Shown here: in pieces, positions 1 through 13,876 of the stretch | Numbering within the stretch: the stretch's first letter is position 1 | Layout of the letters: each line of letters begins with the position of its first letter | Assembly (NCBI RefSeq): GCF_010015445.1 | Contig: NC_053126.1 | Coordinates: forward strand, 7,088,249-7,152,248 | Length of the DNA stretch: 64,000 nt | DNA from: Perca fluviatilis | Lineage: Eukaryota; Chordata; Actinopteri; Perciformes; Percidae | Direction of reading: 5' to 3' | Position numbers and translations under genes: made by a program | Notes under the pieces: generated by a model | Seen by the model: only the letters and a program-made list of their open reading frames with translations | Told to the model about the DNA's origin: nothing | Database searches by the model: none

Positions 1-10
1 ACATAAAAAT

Positions 11-618
11 GGCCAGCTGCACACGGGCTACGTGGCGTGAGCGTGGCGTTTCTGTTGCGAGTCAGTTGCGTGGCGGCTGCGTGGCGTTTTCTATGTCTTT
101 GCACACCAGAAACGTGTCTGACGCGGCGCTGCTGCTGCTAGCCTTGTCTGGACAAATGGATGTTTCCCATTGATAAAATGAAATAATAGCGTGTTCTTCA
201 ACCCTATATACTGATTGGATTACAGCAAAGACAACGTCGGCAGTATTGACGGCAAAACAGGCTACAGAATATTTCGTTCTGTATTGACAGGTGCAATATT
301 TGAAAATTGCTAATTATTTATTATTATTTTTTTAAATTACATTCATAGCTGCATTTATGTCAAAACCTAGAGACTTTCAAACATCAAAATGTCATTTATT
401 AAATGTATTTGTGTGAAAATGACATATAAACATCTTTTCCTATTCTATTTTACCTTGCGTGTCGCGTGAAAAATATGCGTTGGTTCTATTTCTAGCATGC
501 ACGTGTTTTCGGCGCGGCTCGAGCTGCGCCTGAGACGTGGAAGTGTGCAAGTTCTAACCTGTTAACATGGGAGCCAAAATAAAAACGGACACGCCACGCA
601 GCTGACACACTCATGGCC
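11..618. mobile_element. Probable non-autonomous DNA transposon with imperfect terminal repeats
   Basis: The left end (GGCCAGCTGCACACGGGCTA, then CGTGGCGTG) and the right end (CACGCCACGCAGCTGACAC, then ACTCATGGCC) are imperfect inverted repeats of about 30 bp around a 608-bp AT-rich core. No target duplication is clear. The superfamily is not assigned. Confidence 0.5.
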
Positions 619-671
619 TTATGCTATTTAGTAAATGTGTGACTCCAAAGGAAGCTGCTTGCACCGAGGGA

Positions 672-1201
672 CAGTACAGGCCAAAAGTTTGGACACACCT
701 TCTCATTCAATGTGTTTCTTTATTTTCATGACTATTTACATTGTAGATTCTCATTGAAGGCATCAAAACTATGAATGAACACATATGGAATTATGTACTT
801 AACAAAAAAGTGTGAAATAACTGAAAACATGTCTTATATTTTTATTCTTCAAAGTAGCCACCCTTTGCTTTTTTATTAATAAGGGATAAAATTCCACTAA
901 TGAACCCTGACAAAGCACACCTGTGAAGTGAAAACCATTTCAGGTGACTACCTCATGAAGCTCATTGAGAGAACACCAAGGGTTTGCAGAGTTATCAAAA
1001 AAAGCAAAGGGTGGCTACTTTGAAGAATCTAAAATATAAGACATGTTTTCAGTTATTTCACACTTTTTTGTTAAATACATAATTCCATATGTGTTCATTC
1101 ATAGTTTTGATGCCTTCAGTGAGAATCTACAATGTAAATAGTCATGAAAATAAAGGAACACATTGAGTGAGAAGGTGTGTCCAAACTTTTGGCCTGTACT
1201 G
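672..1201. mobile_element. Tc1/mariner-type fold-back element (530 bp)
   Basis: Two arms of about 203-205 bp (672-874 and 997-1201) are nearly perfect reverse complements, both ending CAGTACAGGCCAAAAGTTTG. A TA dinucleotide follows the right end; the left flank is GA, so one copy of the TA target site has probably mutated. The 120-bp centre plus the right arm, read on the plus strand, encodes a decayed Tc1 transposase C-terminus (CEVKTISGDYLMKLIERTPR, then VCRVIK), with one extra A causing a frameshift before AKGGYFEES. Confidence 0.92.
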
Positions 1202-1439
1202 TAGGTGGAGTGGAGTGAGTGGTGGAGTTTTTGTGTTTATGTAGATCAGATGGTGCAGTGCAATTTTGGTTTCACATTTTGGAATAAAATTGCAATGCAT
1301 ATTGGCAGAGAAGGTTTTGTGGCTTGAATTATTACCTATAATGTCATCTGTTTGCAGAATGTATAAGGTCTTGAGAGGCAAGGTAAAAAAGAAGAAGTAA
1401 TAAGGCCCTTTCCTGTGAGTTGATTAAATACTTAAAGTA

Positions 1440-1781
1440 GGGCTGGGCAATATGGAGAAAATCAGATATTACAATATTTTGACCAAATACCTCAATACTG
1501 ATAATGCAAGGTTGACTATTGATGCTTTTGCAAAATATTAACACAATAGGATTTTGGATAAATAATCACTAGTAATGTGGATATAATGACTAAGTTGGTA
1601 AAGGAAAATAATAGAACAGCTAGAACAGTCTGGTAAGTTCAGAAAAGTACTTATCACTGCAATGCAGCATTTAAAACCAGGAAAAGACAACAAGTATGTC
1701 ATGTCATATTACCATATCCAAAATAAAAGACTCTATTCTCATATCACAATATTGATTTAATATTGATATATTGCCCAAGCC
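1440..1781. mobile_element. Small MITE with GGGCTGGGCAATAT ends
   Basis: The left end GGGCTGGGCAATAT and right end ATATTGCCCAAGCC form imperfect inverted repeats, with TA on both outer flanks (1438-1439 and 1782-1783). The 342-bp core is AT-rich with no coding capacity. TA flanks suggest a Tc1/mariner-type target. Confidence 0.7.
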
Positions 1782-2527
1782 TAACTTGAAGCCATTATAG
1801 AACGCAGAAAAACTGTAATTCAATATAACATGACGTGTTTCATCGGCAGTTTCTAATTTGCGGAAATAAGCGCAAAATCTTTTTAAAGGGGTATTCACAT
1901 TATCGCAGAAAAACAGATTTTGCGCGTGCCTCCTCCATTATTGTATATGTAGAACACAATAAGGAATTGCATTGGAAAAAGGCTGTGTAAGTATGTGCGT
2001 CCTTGCATGTGTAAGTACATACTTGCACAATTAGTCTTTGCTGTTGAATCATGTGGTTGAAGACATCATGTACCTACAGAATATACTGCAGGAGCAGCAG
2101 CTTAATGTATGTGTGTGTTAGTGTGGCCCATTGCTGGCTATGAAATATAGATGCTGGTCAGGGTGGAAGCAGGGGAGTGGAAATGTCTCTGATCACTCAC
2201 TTTCTACACATGGACACCAACACACACACGCAAACCTACCGCATACAGTAAATGACCTCAGTACCGTGCAGTGTGTTGGCAGGGATGGAATCCTTATTAT
2301 ACTGAAGGAAATATGCACCTTGGAACACTGATGACTGGTAAAAGGATAATGCTACATCATGCTGAAAGGTTTGCAGCAGTTACAGCTTGATATATTTTCA
2401 GTGATCCAAAACATCAACGTACAGTATAAACGTTAAATTGTATTGGCGACAGTCAGACTCATACACAGTATAATCACTTTATACCTACAATATACCTGGC
2501 AATACACTCATATTAACTGTATTTACT

Positions 2528-2528
<1 letters not shown>

Positions 2529-2575
<47 letters not shown>
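2529..2575. repeat. (TAA)n microsatellite
   Basis: About 15 uninterrupted TAA units. Confidence 0.97.
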
Positions 2576-3118
2576 GGTTAGATGTTTGTACTGTTACTTT
2601 TAAACTGCCGTGCAGAAAACTATTTCTTTTACAAAACTAGTCAGAAGTCAAGCGACTTTATGTTTTCAATTTTACGCCAAAATTCAACATTTATTTTAGA
2701 GGATCATGAAACCATTGACTATTTGGATTTCAGCAGCTGAAACAAACCAAAATACATAATATGCAGTCAAACACAAGAGAGAGGGCTGCAATGAGCTTTA
2801 ACTAGAAAACTTCTCTTGCAAGATTTTTTCTTTGACTTAACAGAAGATATCCACACAGGATATCCCTGATTTTGGTCTTTTATTTAATAACAGCCTCACA
2901 TACTCTTACAAAATACACTTATAGCACTAAATTAGGACAACGGCTGTCAGCAGGCTATTTAAGATACAATAATGTTGTTTCTTATCTACGCTTTGCGTCA
3001 CCATCGTGTTCACAGACTGCACCGTATTCATTGCAGAGTACTTTACATGATGTTTTTTGTCTTTTTCAAAATGGAAATATCTTGTAGCATTTGAAAAGGA
3101 AAGCTTCATGTAGTCACC

Positions 3119-3124
<6 letters not shown>

Positions 3125-3194
<70 letters not shown>
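3125..3194. repeat. (AC)35 microsatellite
   Basis: Uninterrupted; forms an inverted pair with the TG array at 3341. Confidence 0.98.
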
Positions 3195-3196
<2 letters not shown>

Positions 3197-3336
3197 ATGC
3201 ATTGAGTTAACCCGGCAGTGCTGGCAGGGCGCAGTGGGAGCTGTGGGGGTGGACGGAGGCGAGCTTTCATGCTCCACTGAAGATCCACTGTTGTAGCATT
3301 ACAACCCAGTAATCATCACTAATACATAACGTAGCT

Positions 3337-3340
<4 letters not shown>

Positions 3341-3387
<47 letters not shown>
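3341..3387. repeat. (TG)n microsatellite
   Basis: About 23 units. Confidence 0.98.
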
Positions 3388-3390
<3 letters not shown>

Positions 3391-3659
3391 TCAGTTTATC
3401 TCAGTGAACATATTTGATCACATATTTCATCAATTTGCTCATGAATGCCTTTGCCTTTAAATTTAGTGGGAGGAGATCATGCTGGCATGGACGTGAACGT
3501 CTTCATTCAAGCTTGCACTGTATGTTGTTAATATATGTGTGTATGTGTGCTTGTAAGTTATTGCAGAGCTTGTTTGAGGATTGAGTTTCAGAAACAATTA
3601 GGAGAGAGGTGTCTTTCTTTCTATCTATCTATCTTTCTTCCTCCTCTTTTCTTTTTTAA

Positions 3660-4347
3660 AGTGCCCATATTATGAAAAAATCACTTTTTCTGGGATTTGG
3701 GGTGTTCTTTTGTGTCTCTGGTGCTTCCACACACATACAAACTTTGAAAAAAATCCATCCATGCTGTTTTGAGTGAGATACGGTTTCTGAATGTGTCCTG
3801 CTTTCAGTCTCCTAGTGAGCTGTTCAAAATTGGCTCGGACTATGACGTCACAGTCCGAAATGAGCTGGCTAACCACAACCGTTAGCTCGTAGCTAACGGT
3901 TAGCATGCTAACGCTAGCATGCTACGTCGTTCTCAATAGCAAATCACTGCTACAACACACACAAGTTCACCATAATCTACAAAAGAACTACTTACATGTG
4001 CGCCCTCATTTAGAAGTCTCCCAGCTAATCCTGCCTTGTAACTGACCAAAGTTGGAGAAACAGCCTTTCTTTTACTGTCTCTAGAGTTAGCTAGCTGACA
4101 TGCTCTACATCTGAGCTACTGAGCATGTGCGAGTGCAATCAAAGATAGTACAGAAGAAGAAGATGAAAAGAGGTCTCACTCTGTAGCTAAAACAGAAACC
4201 AGGTGAAAAGAGGATCTGCAGCTGTGAGAGAGAGCTGTGCAGTACAACAACAATATGGTGTTTTTAGAAAATTAAACCATGTAAACCTATTCTGGTACAA
4301 CCTTAAAATACAGTTATGAACCTGAAAATGAGCATAATATGGGCGCT
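3660..4347. mobile_element. TTAA-flanked non-autonomous DNA transposon (688 bp)
   Basis: The ends are AGTGCCCATATTATGA on the left and CATAATATGGGCGCT on the right, inverted repeats of each other, directly flanked by TTAA at 3656-3659 and 4348-4351. TTAA target choice is known for piggyBac and Kolobok superfamilies. The middle contains a nested GTTAGC/GCTAGC palindrome near 3880-3925. No transposase is visible. Confidence 0.88.
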
Positions 4348-4690
4348 TTAAGAACAACCGTGCACACATTATTAATAAACTTTGTTTTTAGGTTTACTAA
4401 TTGATGATTGTTTATTGTTAATTGATGTGACTTGTGATGTTTTCATGCCTGTGTGTTTGTGCATATGTGATATACAGTAAAGAATGAGAGCTCGCTTAAG
4501 TCCTGAAAGCAGATGAAATCACTAGAGAGAGATGACCTGCTCTTTTTAAAAAGGACTTAATGTGCGTCTAAACATAGAATGTGTGTGTATGGGTCTGCAG
4601 TTTGTCTTGGTCAGTGAGTTTAAAGTTAGGATATGAGACAGAGAGGTGGAGGTTTGATTGAGAGGACCCCCCTCCGTTTATGGCAGTGAT

Positions 4691-4693
<3 letters not shown>

Positions 4694-4728
<35 letters not shown>
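4694..4728. repeat. (CA)n microsatellite
   Basis: About 17 units. Confidence 0.97.
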
Positions 4729-4732
<4 letters not shown>

Positions 4733-4822
4733 CATCATTTGGCATTGGCCGGTCTTTTCTGAAGAGGAGTTTCCACAGTCAACTGAACACGCAGCACAGG
4801 CTTAGGCTATTAGAGCAGTGCA

Positions 4823-4823
<1 letters not shown>

Positions 4824-4855
<32 letters not shown>
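4824..4855. repeat. (TG)16 microsatellite
   Basis: Uninterrupted. Confidence 0.97.
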
Positions 4856-4860
<5 letters not shown>

Positions 4861-5012
4861 GGGTGAGCGATATAAAGAAAGAGAATATGTGTGCATGTCT
4901 GTGAGAAAGATAGAGAGGATGTACAATAAAAAAAAAGCAAAACAGCGGCTTAACAATGAACACTGCACTGACTGCAGAGAGAGAAGGACGGGAAAGTAGA
5001 GCGTTATGACAG

Positions 5013-5016
<4 letters not shown>

Positions 5017-5051
<35 letters not shown>
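5017..5051. repeat. (AG)n microsatellite
   Basis: About 17 units. Confidence 0.97.
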
Positions 5052-5055
<4 letters not shown>

Positions 5056-5229
5056 AGAAGGACAGATAGCGAGAGTGGACAATGTTGTTTCACTCCAAAT
5101 AAATGTTCCCCCACAATGGTTTTAAGTATGCAGATAATTTTGATGTCCCTCTCTGCCTCCTTCTCTTTCTCCTTCCTCCGTTCACCTCCTCTTTCTTGTT
5201 CCTGCTTCCTTTCCTCGAACAAATCTGTT

Positions 5230-5232
5230 GTG

Positions 5233-5272
<40 letters not shown>
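5230..5272. repeat. (TG)n microsatellite
   Basis: One TGCG interruption near 5239. Confidence 0.96.
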
Positions 5273-5277
<5 letters not shown>

Positions 5278-5402
5278 GACAAAGAGTGTTAAGAAGAGAG
5301 GGAACAAGACAAAAAGCTGATTTTGTGAGGATGGAGCAAGGTTGAGTTTGCGAGACAGAAACTGACTTGTGTTGTATGGAGTGTGTATGTGTGTGTTGTA
5401 TG

Positions 5403-5405
<3 letters not shown>

Positions 5406-5444
<39 letters not shown>
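5406..5444. repeat. (GT)n microsatellite near the exon 15 donor
   Basis: It lies 33-71 nt into intron 15; in the transcript it is (CA)n. Confidence 0.97.
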
Positions 5445-5445
<1 letters not shown>

Positions 5446-5476
5446 TGTCTGTTTGTGTGTGTCTGTGTACACTCAC

Positions 5477-5584
5477 CCCTTTACAGATAGCGACAGCCTC
5501 CTTGGACATTGACTTGGGATAGGAGACGTGATGCTCCATAATGGACTGAAATAACTCATCCTCATCTTCACCGTCAAATGGAGG
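5477..5584 (-). CDS. prkcb: prkcb exon 15: kinase C-lobe, last exon in window
   Basis: This 108-nt, phase-0 exon has acceptor CTCTCCAG and donor GTGAGT. It encodes [20 protein letters not shown] then [16 protein letters not shown]. It is the helix G region that contacts substrate. PPFDG is alpha/gamma-like (mammalian beta has APFEG) while [15 protein letters not shown] is beta-like. The next coding piece, expected to begin L-M/L-T-K-H-P, is not found between 1 and 5476, so at least 5.4 kb of intron follows. A 150-nt pyrimidine tract in the transcript precedes the acceptor. Confidence 0.96.
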
Positions 5585-8465
<2,881 letters not shown>

Positions 8466-8528
8466 CTGTAGATGATGCCCTTCAGATGTAGGAAGAACAG
8501 ACCAATGGCTATCTCTGCAGCATAGAAT
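8466..8528 (-). CDS. prkcb: prkcb exon 12: kinase helix E
   Basis: This is the smallest exon here, 63 nt, between TGTGTAG and a GTGACC donor. It encodes (V)FYAAEIAIGLFFLHLKGIIY with the arginine codon of the catalytic loop split across the next junction. It forms helix E leading into the YRDLK catalytic loop. AEIAIGLFFL matches beta and gamma rather than alpha (AEISIGLFFL). The acceptor lacks a strong pyrimidine tract; its upstream sequence is TTGTTTGTGTGTAG. Confidence 0.95.
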
Positions 8529-8708
8529 CTACACACAAACAAAAAAAGGGAAGCGAAAACAGTAATTAGAAAGAGTCTGAGAGAAAGGACAGGAGGAAAA
8601 AAGGTTTTGTGTGTCTGCGTAAAAGGTCAGTGCTGTCTCTTCAAGGCCAGAGAGCAGCTGATAAGATCAACAGGAAGAGTCTGGACACACTGACCACGCA
8701 ATTAATTA

Positions 8709-8737
8709 TGTGTGCGTGTGTGTGTGTGTGTGTGTGT
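8709..8737. repeat. (TG)n microsatellite
   Basis: Short, with one C interruption. Confidence 0.93.
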
Positions 8738-9556
8738 TTGCGTGGACGTGCACAATAAGTGTCTGTTTGTAAAGTGCACCTAAAAGATGTCAAGAGGGAT
8801 TTTGGTGGAGTGGAGAGCCGAGTAGTGCAGAGCCTGTTTAGAGCTTGTTGGATGTTATATCTGCCATCGGCATGATGACTAGATGGGCGTCGCCGCAGCA
8901 GGAAGCTAACAAGGCTTTAGATATGCAGGAGTGATGTGTGTATAGTGCAAAATACAAGACGCTGAGACAAAAGGCATCGTCATCATCCGCCGAGCAGAAT
9001 ATCCTGACTTTTGTCTAACAAATAAACAAATTAAACCGAGTAGAACAAGTCGATGGCCTTAGATAAAAGAGTTCCTCACCCCCTTCGACTTGCCTTTCAG
9101 CAGTCTAAACCTTCTGCCAAAAGGGAAGGAACTCCAATTCTCTATAAAGCAGATGAAGGGCAAACTCTTATACGGCTCTCGCTTCCCCGACAGCCTGCTT
9201 GTCAAATATGTCAGCCCGCTGGTTTGACTTGACACCAGTGATCTCGCCAGCCACCTTAATTATATTCTGCGGTTTTGGAGGTATTCTACCACATAGTGAA
9301 AACTCGCAGGAGCTGCTGGATTACTTTCATTTTTCTAAAGTTCTTCAGAGCAGCAACGTGCATCGGAGCGAACAACGTATTTCACCCCCCAGGCTCTGCT
9401 AGGATTGCTCATCCATCACCTGAGCCCGTCAAACTGCTGATGGCTTATTCAATATGATTTAAAAAAAAAAAAAAAGGGATTAACTGTGAAACACCTATAA
9501 GCACGAGCATGGGATTAAAATTCTGTTTTATGATGACATAAGAATGTATCATAGAC

Positions 9557-9568
9557 TGTGTGTGTGTG

Positions 9569-9614
<46 letters not shown>
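9557..9614. repeat. (GT)n microsatellite beside exon 11 donor
   Basis: About 28 units with one interruption at 9570; starts 15 nt inside intron 11 as (CA)n in the transcript. Confidence 0.97.
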
Positions 9615-9615
<1 letters not shown>

Positions 9616-9628
9616 TCTGTGTACTCAC

Positions 9629-9720
9629 ACAGCATGGGGCTCTTTAAACTTGCCGACCTGCTGAATCTGATACATGAGATCTCCTCCGTTTATGTACTCC
9701 ATGACAAAATACAAACGGTC
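9629..9720 (-). CDS. prkcb: prkcb exon 11: kinase hinge region
   Basis: This 92-nt exon has acceptor CCGTAG and donor GTGAGT. It encodes [20 protein letters not shown] then [10 protein letters not shown](V). MEYINGGDL is the hinge that contacts the adenine ring. Vertebrate PKCs usually have MEYVNGGDLMYHIQQ, so this copy carries conservative V to I and a less conservative H to Q. A (CA)n tract in the transcript begins about 15 nt beyond the donor, an unusual proximity. Confidence 0.96.
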
Positions 9721-9897
9721 CTACGGAGAGATAGAGGGGCAGAAAGAGAGAGGTCAAAAAGTACGTGTTCATAAAAGCAGGTGAGAGGTCGTAGAGAAAT
9801 GGGATGATACTGTAGAGAGAAAGGGATTGCTCAGAGGTAGATAGATAGAGAGTGATGGGTCCAAGAGAAGATTGAAGGCGAGACATAGAAAAATAAA

Positions 9898-10355
9898 TGA
9901 CATAGGCAGTGAAAATGGAGGGACAAAAGATGGAAGAAGAGGAAGAAGATAGTGAGAAAGAGGTGATCCGGTTGTCGTCCAATCAGTCTTCAACTGAGGG
10001 AACACAGCAACATCAATTTAGGAGCTAATTCTCCTCCATTATCTAAAGAAATTGTCAATAAGCTACAGTATGTGAGGGAGAGTGGAGGGATTTGGGTGTG
10101 TGTCCATGTGTGTTCTGGGAGAAAATGTTGTGTTAGGGCTTTTAATGTGTGTCTTTGTGTGTGTTTGTCTTATAAACAGTTGTTTGTGTGCAGTATGTGC
10201 TCCGTGTGTGTGTGTGTGTGTCTGTCTGTCTGTGTCTATGGTGTATTATGTGTGATTAAAATGTTTTAGTGTGTGCGCACGACATGTATGCATGCATGTT
10301 ATAATTGCCTTTATATATGTGTGTGTGTTTATGTGTTATAACTGCCTGCTAAGTC
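9898..10355. repeat. Duplicated intronic segment, copy 1
   Basis: This is closely similar in direct orientation to 15616-16185. Shared landmarks are GAAGAGGAAGAAGATAGTGA, GGGAACACAGCAACATCAAT, TCTCCTCCATTATCTAAAG and ATGTATGCATGCATGTTATA. It lies in intron 10, about 180 bp downstream in plus coordinates from exon 11. Confidence 0.9.
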
Positions 10356-10421
10356 CCATATGTATAAAAGCCCTCTTCTGGCCAGAGAATTAATGCTGAG
10401 GAGGATTAACACTCACTTCTG

Positions 10422-10426
<5 letters not shown>

Positions 10427-10472
<46 letters not shown>

Positions 10473-10480
10473 CGTGCGTG
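10427..10480. repeat. (TG)n with TGCG tail
   Basis: TG units to 10468, then three TGCG units. Confidence 0.96.
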
Positions 10481-11594
10481 AGGTCAACTTCATTTGTCCA
10501 GCCTTTTACCACAACCTCAATTGCATTCACAACACGTGTCCATTGACAAATGAGTATGTTTATGTAGCATGTGAATGTAAATGACGTGTGCTCAGAGTTA
10601 AGTATGAGACCAGTGAGCTATATTTACTCCTCTGTTGACTCATCTTTAGTGTAATATGGATTATACTTCAGAAGATGAACAAAAATCAAATATGAATCCA
10701 GCCTGTGTATTCCAGCTGAGAACTGGTGACAGCAGGCAGGGTGGCTGCTGTTAAGACCACAGCGCTCTCCAGCAGTGCGGTTGTTCCCTTCAGCAGGACT
10801 CCGCACTGTGGCTCCCTTCACATCCAATTTAATGTGAAAGTGTAGGGGCCTATGAAGGGCGTCAGTTTGTCAGCTTGCAAAGAATGTAAAATGCATAGTT
10901 TTTGTGGTTTCCAGTCACTGTGCGTCCGTGTGTGTGTCTATTTATGCAACCAACCAAGCAAATATTTTCATCACCAGGCCCTTTTCTCTATTTCGTTTTC
11001 CAATGCAGCATTCTCAGCTGATTGGCATAACGCTGCCACATTAAACTGCCATAATATTATCTTCAATGCGCCACTGGCTGATTCCTTTCATCGGCAACCA
11101 ACCAGAGAAACCGCACTTTGTCAATCGTACGGCATAGTGTACGTAGTGTATAGCGTAGTTTTGGATAAAAATAAATAAAATCTAGGGCAAGTAAATCAAA
11201 AACATTCTGTCATTGTTGATAGTAGCTTCGGATATTTAAAAATGACGGGTTTGTGCAGGATGTCCCCTTGTCGCGCAAACCAATCAGGGGTCTGCGTGAT
11301 TTAACTCATCCTATTAGTATCGGCTCAGCTTGCTTGGAACCTTGACGAGGTGGTAATAAAACCAGTTACAGGTAACAGGTACTGTCCACAACTTTTGATA
11401 ATGGAAAACCAAAGAAGAACGAGTTGAGTAGAGCAGAGCAGAGCAGTGGAAACACGGGGAAAAAAGTGCAGCAGATAACCCCTAACAGAATCAAAACATG
11501 CTGTTTTTACACTTTGATTAACAAAGAAGACATCAAGACAATTATGTGTTTGTTTGTTTTTCAATAAAACATGAAAATATTTTGTGCAATATCA

Positions 11595-11798
<204 letters not shown>

Positions 11799-12811
11799 CT
11801 AGAGAGAGATGAGAAGAGAAAGGGAAAGGAGAGGACAGAAAGGATAGATGGGAAATACAAGGAAGAATACATTCATCAATATTCAAAATCTTCATGGCAC
11901 ACAGCTCCTGTCATGCATTTATAGTAACAAAGAGGCCTAGAGAAGGGAGGGAGGCAGAGATATGTAGGAGGCAGGGAAAAGGGGAGAGATGTAGGAGGCA
12001 CTGTAAAGGGCAGGGATAAAGGAAAGCTTGTCTGACTGTTTTGGGTTAGACAGTCAAAGCAGAAATGAAGAATGTAAGGACAGGATAGAAGGAGAGAGAA
12101 AACTGATTCATCTTTCATGATGTCATCTGAGAAGGAAAAGAAAAAAAAGGCAGAATGGAGGAAAAGGAGGTGATAAAAGGCTCCTATATACTGTATAGCG
12201 TGTCACTCTGTACGAGATAGGTAAAATAAAATCTTGGTTGCAATTTGTGTTGGACTGCACAGTATCAATTTTGAGGCATGCCAAATTGTGAGATAAATGC
12301 CTGGTGAATCGTAGCACTAAGATGTAAATAAAATAAATACATTTAATGTACACAAAAGAGTTCAGTGTTGTGTCTGCCAGTGTATTTTGTGTAATTTCAT
12401 GCTTATTCCAACTAGTTGGTTTGTTGACATCGGTGCCACACTGTGAGAATTGACCACTCGCTAAACTTGTGAAACCGTTACTGGTACAGCGGGCCTGTTC
12501 AGCTTTGGATTTCTCTACACGGTGAAGCGGTGCCCTCCCTCTTTTCTTCCTCTTCAGAAAAGTAAAGGCAGAAATGGCTTTAAGATCACAGACCAATGGT
12601 TAATTAATCGCATTTACAATGTGCAAATCTGGGCTGAAATATTTGGTCTACAAAATGTTAACTGTACAGAGTGCAGATTATATAGATTCTGTAAATTTGT
12701 TATACAGTTCAACTTGTCTTTGCCCTCCACGAACATCAGGGAGGAGGAAAAAGTAGAAAGAAAGAGTAAGGAGAGAACGAGGGGATTATTTCACATTTTC
12801 TTTCGGGCACA

Positions 12812-12813
<2 letters not shown>

Positions 12814-12889
<76 letters not shown>

Positions 12890-12897
12890 GTGTGTGA
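12814..12897. repeat. (GT)n microsatellite
   Basis: About 41 units with one C. Confidence 0.98.
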
Positions 12898-13582
12898 GGA
12901 GGGGTGGAGATAAAGGAAGGTGAATAGGTGAGGAGAGTAGGATTAAAAAATGGGGAGATTGAAGGAGGAAGTGAAGGGCATGAAGGAATGGCAGAGAAAG
13001 AGATGGGCAGTAGTAAAGCAATCCAGAATCAAATTTGTTTTAATTTTGAACGTCTGGGAGCACAACTGCTTGTAATTACGCATGCGCACACAGATGCTAA
13101 GAATGCGATCACTACGAGATGCCTCTGTGTTGCTGTGTGTGTACTCAGCAGTGTAAATGTCTTGTAGCCAAGGTCAGGCTCATGCAGCTTAACGTCTCTC
13201 CAGGTCTCTCGTTTACTGTATCCTGTTCTCCCTTCCTTTTTTCATCGCCATTTCTTCCCTCTTATTTCTTGATTTCTCCCTTTCCTACTTTCCTCTGCCT
13301 TTCTCCTCTCCTGTCCTCATATCTTCTTTCCTGAAGAACCCAGTATCGGCTGCAAATTGCAGGCAAAACGTAGGTCAAGTTTCAGCTCGCAGGTCATCTC
13401 ATAAAAGTTGCAGCAGGCTTGTGACCAAGTCAATAAAGTTCAATTCTCTGGACAAAAATCTGAGGGGGGGAGGGGGGATTATTTGAGCAAATTGAAGGTG
13501 TCTGTGCTGTGTGTACAGCTAGATGAGAAAATAGATATCACTCTTAATGTATATCTGTCTGTTCAATATAAATATAAATCGT

Positions 13583-13720
13583 TTTTGTAGGTGGATTTTA
13601 TTACCTTTGGACTGAGCCAGGCTAACTGCTTCCCCGTTTATACGTCTTTATGCTATGCTGAGCTAACTGACTGCTGGCTGTAACCTAAGCTAAAAGGAGT
13701 ACATCCAAAAATGATGAACA
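13583..13720 (+). repeat. Interspersed repeat, GCCAGGCTAACTG type
   Basis: This shares the phrases TTACCTTTGGACTGAGCCAG, TCTTTATGCTATGCTGAGC and CTAACTGACTGCTGGC with the right arm of the fold-back repeat at 22785-23045. It is a single-arm copy with unclear ends. Confidence 0.65.
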
Positions 13721-13876
13721 ATTCTTTAAAGTTGATTTTGAAACTAACTCTTTCAAGAAATTATATATACTCTGGTAAACTCGCCAAAGAAAGTAAAAAA
13801 AAAAAATTATAACTAGCTAGCAAACACACTAGGTGCAAAGAATAAGATAGGACAGTCAGATGCATTAGAACACTGT

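Larger units (their letters stand above)
1..5476 (-). other. prkcb intron 15, part
   Basis: This is non-coding. It holds an imperfect-TIR element at 11-618, a Tc1 fold-back at 672-1201, a GGGCTGGGCAAT-ended MITE at 1440-1781, a TTAA-flanked element at 3660-4347 and eight microsatellites, each listed separately. I see nothing recognisable in 1800-2520, 2600-3100 or 4350-4690. No homologue of the next PKC exon was seen. Confidence 0.7.
8529..9628 (-). other. prkcb intron 11
   Basis: This 1100-bp intron has a GT array at 8709-8737, a run of 14-15 A at about 9462-9476 and a large GT array at 9557-9614 beside the exon 11 donor. The stretch 8760-9460 has no feature I recognise. Confidence 0.8.

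Noticed and set aside
2927..3288. Open frames of poly-Cys/Val or poly-His/Thr
   Set aside because: These are translations of CA/TG arrays, here and at about 30 other places; they have no protein meaning.
1..5476. Search for the next PKC exon (LMTKHPGKRLG-like)
   Set aside because: No minus-strand match to the expected residues or a suitable acceptor/donor pair was found by eye.
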